Below are positions 29,920 to 37,700 of a stretch of DNA of 64,000 nt, piece after piece (the stretch's first letter is position 1; each line of letters starts with the position of its first letter). The notes below the pieces were generated by a model that saw only the letters and a program-made list of their open reading frames with translations, had not been told where the DNA came from and made no database searches. The translations under genes were made by a program, and so were the position numbers. The DNA is from JALORV01 sp963712485 (lineage in GTDB: Bacteria; Pseudomonadota; Gammaproteobacteria; Burkholderiales; Burkholderiaceae_F): the NCBI GenBank assembly GCA_963712485.1, contig CAVQID010000066.1, forward strand, positions 1 to 64,000, given 5' to 3'.

Positions 29920-31470
29920 TCAGCGCAGCAGCGTCAGCAGCCGGGGTTCGACCGCCACTGCCGCCATCAGGCCACCCATCAACGCGCCGGTGACACCGGG
30001 GCAGCATGCGTCCTGACCCGCGAGAAAAAGCCCGCCGATCGGAGTTCGCGGGCGCAATGCCTCGCTGAGAAAGCGCTCCGGTGTCGTCGCCAGCCCGTAG
30101 ACCGCACCATGCTCGGCGCCGGTGTAGGTGGCAACCGACACCGGAGTGGACGAGGTGACAAAGCGCACCATCGGTGCGAGCCGCGGGAAATGTCGCCCAA
30201 ACTGGGCGAGCAGGTTCTGCTCGATCTTTTCCTTGAGCTCGAGGTAGCCGGGATCACGGGCGTCGCCGCGCTTCATGCCCTCGCGCTCCCAGGGCGTGAA
30301 CGCGTCGGGGTCGACAAACGCGACGATTTCGCAGGTGTGTCGCTCGCGCTCGCCCGGATCGTGCCTCGGGTCCTTCAGTGAAGGAAACGACACGAACATC
30401 ATCGGCGCATCCGGTTCGATCAGCGGATTGCGCCACAACTGGTCCACATCCCAGCTTTCAAAGATCCAGTCGTTGGCCGTGGTGGCGCCATTGGCCGCGA
30501 TGTCACCTTCCAGCCCAATGTACAGGCCGACATAGCCGACCGACGGTTCGATCTGCAGCGCGTCGCGCGCCCACTCATAGTCCACTTCTTCGGAGGGCAG
30601 CAGGCGCAGTGTGTTGCGCACGCCGGCATCCGATATCACGCACGGCGCGTCGATCGACGCACCGTTGTCGAGGGTCACACCCTGCACGCGACCCTCGTGC
30701 ACGCGAATCGCCGACACCGTCTCGCCGGTGCGCAATTCGCCGCCGGCGCCGCGCACCGTCTCGGAAAACGCCTCGGCGAACACGCCCGAGCCGCCCACCG
30801 GATACCAGGCCCCGTCGAAGTAGTTCGACATAACCACGGCATGCAGCGCGAAACTGGCCTGGCTGGGACGGCCCCCATGGTCACCCCATTGCGCTGCGAG
30901 CACGGCCTGCAACTTCGGGTCTGCAACACAATCGCGAATGACATCCATCAGCGTGCGTCCCACCCAGTTCTGGATGTCTTCGTCCTTCCACCACATCAGC
31001 CCGCGCGCGACGAGTTGCGGCATCGAATGCGCTGCGAACACCGCCTCGAGCGCCTTGCGTGCCGAACGCATGCTTTCAAAGTAGCGGTCGATGCCGGACG
31101 CATCGGCCGGGAAGCGCGCCTTGAGATTCTGGACCAGCCGTTCCGCCGGATGCTCGAAGTCGATCGTCATGCCGGGAAAGTGCACCCGGTCGTAGACGGG
31201 CCCCATCGAGGCCATCGGGATGCCATGCGGTGTCAGCGCATCGAACACCTTCTTCGCGGCGCCGGAACGGCCGTCGGTTTCGCCCGCGCCGCCGATGTAG
31301 TGAACGCCGACGTTGAAGCGGTAGCCGTTGCGCTCGAACGACTGGGTCAGACCGCCGAGCTGTGTATGACGTTCGAGCACAAGCACGCGCTTGTCGTCGC
31401 GCGCGAGTGCGGCGGCCGCCGAAAGCCCACCGATGCCGGAACCGATGACGATGACATCCCATTGAGACAC
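29920..31470 (-). CDS. FAD-dependent oxidoreductase, phytoene desaturase/retinol saturase-like
   Basis: A 516-residue flavoprotein of the CrtI/COG1233 group. The N-terminal dinucleotide motif VIGSGIGGLSAAAALARDD is followed by LVLERHTQLGGLTQSF and NVGVHYIGG. The C-terminal GGLFLAGQDACCPGVTGALMGG closes the FAD site. It probably oxidises or saturates a C-C bond in a polyene, isoprenoid or lipid. A GTG start is supported by a GGAGG site eight bases upstream; the ATG-like upstream extension is not homologous. It is the last gene of a minus-strand run after a DUF2891 gene. No other carotenoid genes are nearby, so the substrate is unclear. Confidence 0.88.
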   Translation of the reverse strand: MSQWDVIVIGSGIGGLSAAAALARDDKRVLVLERHTQLGGLTQSFERNGYRFNVGVHYIGGAGETDGRSGAAKKVFDALTPHGIPMASMGPVYDRVHFPGMTIDFEHPAERLVQNLKARFPADASGIDRYFESMRSARKALEAVFAAHSMPQLVARGLMWWKDEDIQNWVGRTLMDVIRDCVADPKLQAVLAAQWGDHGGRPSQASFALHAVVMSNYFDGAWYPVGGSGVFAEAFSETVRGAGGELRTGETVSAIRVHEGRVQGVTLDNGASIDAPCVISDAGVRNTLRLLPSEEVDYEWARDALQIEPSVGYVGLYIGLEGDIAANGATTANDWIFESWDVDQLWRNPLIEPDAPMMFVSFPSLKDPRHDPGERERHTCEIVAFVDPDAFTPWEREGMKRGDARDPGYLELKEKIEQNLLAQFGRHFPRLAPMVRFVTSSTPVSVATYTGAEHGAVYGLATTPERFLSEALRPRTPIGGLFLAGQDACCPGVTGALMGGLMAAVAVEPRLLTLLR

Positions 31471-31529
31471 GATGCACCTCCAGAATCTGTTATCTGACCG
31501 TACCCCGTCTTGTGCGGTGTTGACGCGGG

Positions 31530-32537
31530 TCAGCGCGCATCGTCCAGCGCGAGCACTGCAAATGAGGCGAGCCAATGCGTGCCGACATAATCCCCGGCCG
31601 TGGCGGCGGACAGGGACGCTGCGAGGTGGTCAGCGACCGCGCGATCGGCGGTCGGTCGTTGCTCGAGCGGCAGCTCGGCGCGCAGCAGCGACCAGCACCA
31701 GGCGCGCGACAGGTTGAGGCCGTGCAGGTGAACGATTCTGGCGTCGGCGGCGTCGCTGACCTTCGCCGGTTCCAGCCAGCCGGCCAGGCTGGCCTCGTCC
31801 GGCCGGAACAGTTCCCACCAGTCGGCAAATGAACAACCGTCGACGACCTTGATCATCAGCGCCGCCTCGACCAGCCCGGCGGAGAGGAAATCATCGCCAC
31901 CCGGCTCATAGGACGCCGGATAACGGCGATCGCGACCGAACCAGCGGTTTGCGCGCTCGCTGATGGTCTTTCGCAGTGCGCGGTGCTCGATCGCATCGCA
32001 CCAGTCGAGTGCGAGTCTCAGCGAAAAGGCGCTGTTGCTGTGGGTGCCGGCGCGGGTCGGGTAATCGGCGCGTGGCAGGAACGCGACAAAGCGTTCGGCG
32101 AACTCTTGTGCGAGGGGGCGAACCGCATCGCGCCAGGCAGCGGCCCGCGGCAGCGTGTCGGCGAGCGCTTCGAGTTCGGCGGCAAGTTTGAGCAGCCAGC
32201 CCCAGCCGTACGGGCGTTCGAAGGTCTGCCGATGGGCCCCGCGCAGCGTGGCGAGTTCTCCGGCCAGTGCCGGCCCCGTCAACCGGCGGTTCAGGTGATC
32301 CTGCGTCTCGTTCGCCTGGGCGTGATCGGGGAACCGGCGTAGCAGTCGCGCGAGCGTCCAGTGCATATGAACGCACGAGTGCCAGTCATAACTGCCCCAG
32401 AACGCCGGGTGCAGGACCCGAGGAGGCGCCAGGTCCGCGTCGCCCGCGAGCAGCTGGTCGAGCTTGTACGGATATTCGGTGGCGGCATTGACGAGTGCGG
32501 TGTGTGCCAGCGTGGCAGCGAACGAAGCAGTCAGCAT
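31530..32537 (-). CDS. DUF2891 family protein
   Basis: A 335-residue protein matching DUF2891. It has NAATEYPYKLDQLL near the start, then HPAFWGSYDWHSCVHMHWTLARLL, RPYGWGWLLKLAAEL, THSNSAFSLRLALDW, EPGGDDFLSAGLVEA, and YVGTHWLASFAVLALDD at the end. The pattern of conserved His, Trp and Asp in a helical protein resembles an alpha/alpha-toroid enzyme, but no activity is established. It lies between a GIN-domain gene (24-base gap) and the FAD oxidoreductase gene (59-base gap) on the same strand. Confidence 0.88.
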   Translation of the reverse strand: MLTASFAATLAHTALVNAATEYPYKLDQLLAGDADLAPPRVLHPAFWGSYDWHSCVHMHWTLARLLRRFPDHAQANETQDHLNRRLTGPALAGELATLRGAHRQTFERPYGWGWLLKLAAELEALADTLPRAAAWRDAVRPLAQEFAERFVAFLPRADYPTRAGTHSNSAFSLRLALDWCDAIEHRALRKTISERANRWFGRDRRYPASYEPGGDDFLSAGLVEAALMIKVVDGCSFADWWELFRPDEASLAGWLEPAKVSDAADARIVHLHGLNLSRAWCWSLLRAELPLEQRPTADRAVADHLAASLSAATAGDYVGTHWLASFAVLALDDAR

Positions 32538-32561
32538 GCGGCAAGCGTACCGCCTGCTGCG

Positions 32562-33326
32562 TTACTTCGCCTTGCGCACCTCGCCCGAGCCGGCGACGCG
32601 CTTGCGGATCACCGGCGTGCCGCGATAGATCACGTCGCCCGACCCGGCAACTGCCACGTCAAGCAACTGCTCGGCGTGCACCCGCACGTCACCGCTGCCG
32701 GCGATGCGCACCTTCACGGTCTGACCGACCAGGTCGGCGGCACGAATGTCGCCCGAACCGGCAATGTTGTAGCCCTGCTCGCCGGCCCGCCCGGCGGCCG
32801 AGAAGTCGCCGCTGCCGCCGATGGAGACACCGAGTACATCCACGTCCATCCGGTCGATGCGCACGTCGCTGCTGCCGGCGATCGCGATCGCCATCGTTGC
32901 ACTGCGCAACGTATCGGCGCGCACATCGCCGGTTCCGCGCAACGCGATCGAGTTCAGCGATTTGAACTCGACGGTCACTTTCGGGGTGTTCGAGCTCCTG
33001 AAGCTCGCCTCCGGGGCAAGGCCTATTTCAAGCGTCGGCGCGTCGTCGGCGACCACGCGTGTCTCGATGACCGCCAGCAGGTTGTCGTCGAAATGCACGG
33101 TCACCTGCTCGCGGTCCGAGGCCTTGAGGACGAGGTCGATCGGCCCGGTGGCCCGGATCGCGGTAAACGGCTGCATCGGCCGGACCTCGTCGGCGTCCCG
33201 GCCGGATCCCTTCACGCGGTTGCTCGAGGAACCCACGACGACGGTGCCCGCGATCGGGACGGCCGCGGGCTGTGCCAGCGCGGCGCCGGCCAGCCAGAGA
33301 CCCAGAGCCAGTATCAGGAGGCGCAT
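32562..33326 (-). CDS. GIN-domain (DUF2807) exported protein
   Basis: A 254-residue protein with a Sec signal peptide (LILALGLWLAGAALA-Q) and a DUF2807/GIN putative auto-transporter adhesin head domain. The C-terminal half has about seven regular repeats spaced near 20 residues: GTGDVRAD, GSSDVRID, GSGDFSAA, GSGDIRAA, GSGDVRVH, GSGDVIYR and GSGEVRKA. Each is probably one rung of a right-handed beta-helix. Location is probably periplasm or outer face. The function is unknown. ATG is preferred over a GTG one codon upstream. Confidence 0.85.
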   Translation of the reverse strand: MRLLILALGLWLAGAALAQPAAVPIAGTVVVGSSSNRVKGSGRDADEVRPMQPFTAIRATGPIDLVLKASDREQVTVHFDDNLLAVIETRVVADDAPTLEIGLAPEASFRSSNTPKVTVEFKSLNSIALRGTGDVRADTLRSATMAIAIAGSSDVRIDRMDVDVLGVSIGGSGDFSAAGRAGEQGYNIAGSGDIRAADLVGQTVKVRIAGSGDVRVHAEQLLDVAVAGSGDVIYRGTPVIRKRVAGSGEVRKAK

Positions 33327-33455
33327 CACTTCACTCGTGGTTTCGATGCCGCATCCTGCCGCAGTTAGCGCAGGGCGGCCCGGGTTATGCGATGCGCTGC
33401 GCAGTGGACGGAATGGACGGTGATTCCGGACGACAGGGGGAAGTCGTCCCGGACG

Positions 33456-34601
33456 TCACTTGGCAGGGGGCCGGGCCGGACCGGACGGCGGCGCGGCGCC
33501 GTCACGGGCGCTTTTTAGCAGCTCCTGCGCCTCCTTCTGACCGCGGGCGGCCGAACGGGTGATCCAGAGGACGGCTTCGCGCTGATCGGGCGACAGGCCA
33601 TCCTTGCCGGACAGCAGAGCGATGCCCAGTTGATACGCAGCCCCCGCATTGCCTCGCTCGGCGGCGCGACGAAGCAGCGCTTCCGCCAGCGCCGGGTCCT
33701 TGGTCACGCCGGGTGCCCCACGCAGCATCAGCGTGCCGAGCATCCACTGGGCATCGGCCAGCCCGCGCTCGGCCGCGGGCTCGAGCAGCGCCTTGATGCG
33801 CGTGCCGGCTTCCTTGGGTGCTGGCACGGCGCGCTGGACGATCTGCGCCAGAAAGTACCGCGCCCAGGCCGCGTCGGCGTCGATATACGGCTTCAAGAGC
33901 GCTTCGGCGTCCTTGACGTCGCCTGCGCGGGCAAACTGGGCCGACTTTTGCAGCGCGGCCTCCGTGTAACGCTGGAACGACAGGCCGGCGATCGCCTGCT
34001 CGGCCTCGCGCAGGACTTCGGCATCCATGCCGTCGCGCGGGCTGCGCTCGGATACGCCCACCTCGACCAGCAGGCGCGGTTCGGTCGGGTGCACGCATGA
34101 CAGGCCCGCCACATGAAGATGACTGCGCGACACATTGGCCTTGGCCGCGTCCTTGCGCGGTGACTTGTCTTCAGGCTCGCGCGCGCTGATGGAATGGCGG
34201 GCGCATCGCGTGCCGGCGTGCCGTACCAAAGTTTCTTCGTGCTTGCCGATCGTCCATCGCTCGCCCAGCCGCGCATGCCGGTCCCGGGCGGCGGCAAGCA
34301 GTTCGGTGTCCGAATCGATCGGCTGCTCCAGCAGTTCGCTCGATATCACCAGCACCGCGCCATGCGCTTCATCGGTCGACAGGCTGCGACCCATCGCACC
34401 GCTGCGGGGTGTGCTCACCGTGACAAACCACTGCGGACTGCTCGGTGTCACGACGGCAAAGCCGATGAACGACCACGGACTGCCCGGGGCTGACTGCGGG
34501 ATCTGCCCGACGTTCTCGTCGAGACCGGGAACGCGCTGCGCGTGCACGGGGTCGCTGCCGAGCAACGCTGCAGCGGCGAGGAGGGAAGCAAGGAGGCGCA
34601 T
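33456..34601 (-). CDS. Exported Sel1/TPR-repeat protein
   Basis: A 381-residue secreted protein with a signal peptide (LLASLLAAAALLGSDPVHA). The N-terminal half is a beta-type domain of unknown family (SPWSFIGFAVVTPSSPQWFV). The C-terminal half is helical Sel1-like repeats: AERGLADAQWMLGTLMLRG, AERGNAGAAYQLGIALLSG, and AARGQKEAQELLKSA. Such repeats mediate protein contacts. The proline-rich end (PPSGPARPPAK) is likely disordered. It is first in a minus-strand run leading to GIN, DUF2891 and the FAD oxidoreductase. Confidence 0.8.
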   Translation of the reverse strand: MRLLASLLAAAALLGSDPVHAQRVPGLDENVGQIPQSAPGSPWSFIGFAVVTPSSPQWFVTVSTPRSGAMGRSLSTDEAHGAVLVISSELLEQPIDSDTELLAAARDRHARLGERWTIGKHEETLVRHAGTRCARHSISAREPEDKSPRKDAAKANVSRSHLHVAGLSCVHPTEPRLLVEVGVSERSPRDGMDAEVLREAEQAIAGLSFQRYTEAALQKSAQFARAGDVKDAEALLKPYIDADAAWARYFLAQIVQRAVPAPKEAGTRIKALLEPAAERGLADAQWMLGTLMLRGAPGVTKDPALAEALLRRAAERGNAGAAYQLGIALLSGKDGLSPDQREAVLWITRSAARGQKEAQELLKSARDGAAPPSGPARPPAK

Positions 34602-34706
34602 CAGGGTCGGTCAGTGAGTGTCGCCGCATCATAGCCACGCGGCCTTCGCGTCAGCGCCCGAATTGCGCAGGGTTCCGCCGGCGTTCCACCTCGCGCAGTA
34701 AGCGGT

Positions 34707-37700
34707 TCACGCCACGTGCAGCAGGCGGGCCTCGGTGAAGTCGCGCAGCGCACGGCTGGTCGGGGTCGACTTCGCCGGCAGGTCATCCGGCGAGCACTGG
34801 GCGATGACAAGACCACCGCCGGCGCCGCCTTCGGGACCGAGGTCAACGATCCAGTCCGCTTCGGCGATGACGTCAAGGTTGTGCTCGATGACGATGACCG
34901 TATTGCCCGCATCGACCAGGCGATGCAGCACGCGCACCAGCTTTTCGACGTCGGCCATGTGCAGGCCGACGGTCGGTTCGTCGAGGACGTACAGCGTTCG
35001 TGGCGTAATCTGGCCGCGGCGCGTCACGTCGTCGCGCACCTTAGACAGTTCCGTGACCAGCTTGATGCGCTGCGCCTCGCCGCCGGAAAGCGTCGGCGAG
35101 GGCTGGCCGAGCGTCAGGTAGCCCAGGCCGACGTCCTGCAGCAGCTTGAGCGGATGCGCGATCGATCGGTGATGTTCGAAGAAGCTTGCCGCTTCGTCGA
35201 TTTCCATGCGCAACACGTCACCGATGGAGCGCTCGCGCCAGCGCACGGCCAGCGTCTCCTCGTTGAAGCGGGCGCCGCCGCAGACGTCGCACAGGACTTT
35301 GACGTCGGGCAGAAAGCTCATTTCGATCGTGCGCATGCCCTGGCCTTCGCACGCGTCGCAGCGACCTCCGCCGGTGTTGAACGAAAACCGGCTCGCGCCG
35401 TAGCCGCGGGTGCGTGCCTCGAGCGTGTCCGCATACAGACGGCGCACCGCATCCCAGAAGCCGACATAGGTCGCCGGACACGACCGGGGCGTCTTGCCGA
35501 TCGGCGTCTGGTCCACCTCGAGCACGCGATCGACGTCCTGCCAGCCCTCGATCCCGGCGCAGCCCGTCCACTGCTCCTTCGGGTTGCGCTGGCCAACGAC
35601 GCCTCGCAAATTGGCGAGCAGGACATCGCGTGCCAGCGTTGACTTGCCACTGCCCGAAACGCCCGTGACGACCGTCAGCCGGCCCAGCGGAAATCCGGCG
35701 TCGACGCGCCGCAGGTTGTGCATGCGGGCATCGCGCACGGTGAGGCGCGGGCTCACCCGCGCCACCGGACGGCGAGCGTGCAGCGGATGCGCCAGCGGTG
35801 CCTTGAGAAAGGCGCCGGTCGTCGATTCGGGCGCGGCGATCAGGTCGTCGACGCTGCCCTGCGCGACGACCCGGCCGCCGCGGACGCCGGCCGCCGGCCC
35901 GATGTCGATCAGGTGAGCGGCCCGGCGGATCGTGTCTTCATCGTGCTCGACGACGATCAGCGTGTTGCCCTTGGCCTCGAGCCTCTGCAGCGCGTCGAGC
36001 AGGATCTTGTTGTCGCGCGGATGCAGGCCGATGGTCGGCTCGTCCAGCACATAGGCCACGCCTTGCAGGTTCGATCCGAGTTGCGCCGCCAGGCGAATGC
36101 GCTGTGCTTCGCCACCCGAGAGTGTCGGCGCCGCGCGGTCCAGCGCCAGGTAGCCGAGCCCGACTTCTTCAAGGAATGAGAGGCGCGAACGGATCTCGGC
36201 CAGTGCGTCGCGCGCAATCTCGCCCTCGCGCCCGCCGAGCGCCAGCGCGTCGAAGAATGCCCGCGCCTCGGCGACCGCGCCGCGGGCGAGTTCGGCGATG
36301 GATCGGCCGCGGAAGCGCACCGCCAGGGCGGTCGGGTTCAAACGCGCACCGTGGCAGGACTCGCACGCCACTTCCTCGCCTTCGTACCAGGCGTTCCACC
36401 AGACCTCTTCACCGCTTTGTTCGGCGTCGAAACCGGCCAGCTTGAGCCCGGTGCCAAAGCAGGCGCCGCACCAGCCATGCTTGCTGTTGTAGGAAAAGAG
36501 CCGCGGATCCGGCTCCGGAAAGCTGGCGCCACACGACGGGCAGGCGCGCTTTGTGGAAAAGCTCTTCTGCGTCAGCGCGGGGCCCCAGTCACCGCGCGTA
36601 ATCGACTGCTGCAGCGCCTGCAGCGGTGCAACGACCGTCACCACGCCGTGGCCGTGCTCGAGCGCACTGGCGAGTGCGCCGCGCAGCCTGTCTTCGTTCT
36701 CCGGCGCGACGACGAAATCCGCCACCGGGAGTTCGATCGTGTGCTCCTTGAACCGCTCGATGCGCGGAAACTTCGCGGTCGGCAGGAACACGCCGTCGAC
36801 ACGCAGGTGCGAGTGCCCGCGCGCTGCGGCCCACTTCGCCAGGTCGGTGTACACGCCCTTGCGATTGACGACGAGCGGGGCGAGCACGCCGATGTGCTGC
36901 CCGCGCGATTCACGCATCACCTGCGCGACGATGGCGTCGAACGACTGCGGAGTCACCGCGACGTTGCAGTCCGGGCAGTGCTGCACGCCGAGTTTGACGT
37001 AGATGAGCCGCAGGAAGTGGTAGACCTCGGTCATCGTCGCTACGGTCGACTTGCGTCCGCCGCGCGAGGTGCGCTGCTCGATGGCAACCGTCGGCGGGAT
37101 GCCGTAGATCGCATCGACGTCCGGCCGCCCGGCCGGTTGCACGATCGACCGCGCATAGGCGTTCAGCGATTCGAGGTAGCGACGCTGGCCCTCGTTGAAG
37201 ATGATGTCGAACGCCAGCGTCGACTTGCCCGATCCCGACACCCCGGTAATCACCGTGAACGTGTCACGCGGGATCTCGACGTCGATTGATTTCAGGTTGT
37301 GCTCGCGGGCATTGCAGACCTGGATGACGTTGCGATGCGGGCGCCGCGCGGCGAGCAGCGTCTGCAACGGCCGGCCGGCGGCGTAGACGCTGCGCGGCTC
37401 GTTGACGCGCGTGCGCCGATCCGCCATCGCGCTGCGATACGCCTGCAGTTCGCGGCCGGTGTGCGATCGTGGCTGCGCGATGACGGCATCCGGCGGCCCG
37501 GATGCGACCAGCTCGCCGCCGCCGTCGCCGCCCTCCGGGCCGAGATCGATCAGCCAGTCGGCCGCGGAAATGACATCGAGGTTGTGCTCGATGACCACCA
37601 GCGAATGCCCCGCGGCCAGCAGTTTGCGGAACGCCCGCATCAGCTTCGCGACATCATCGAAGTGCAGCCCGGTGGTCGGCTCATCGAACAGAAACAGCGT

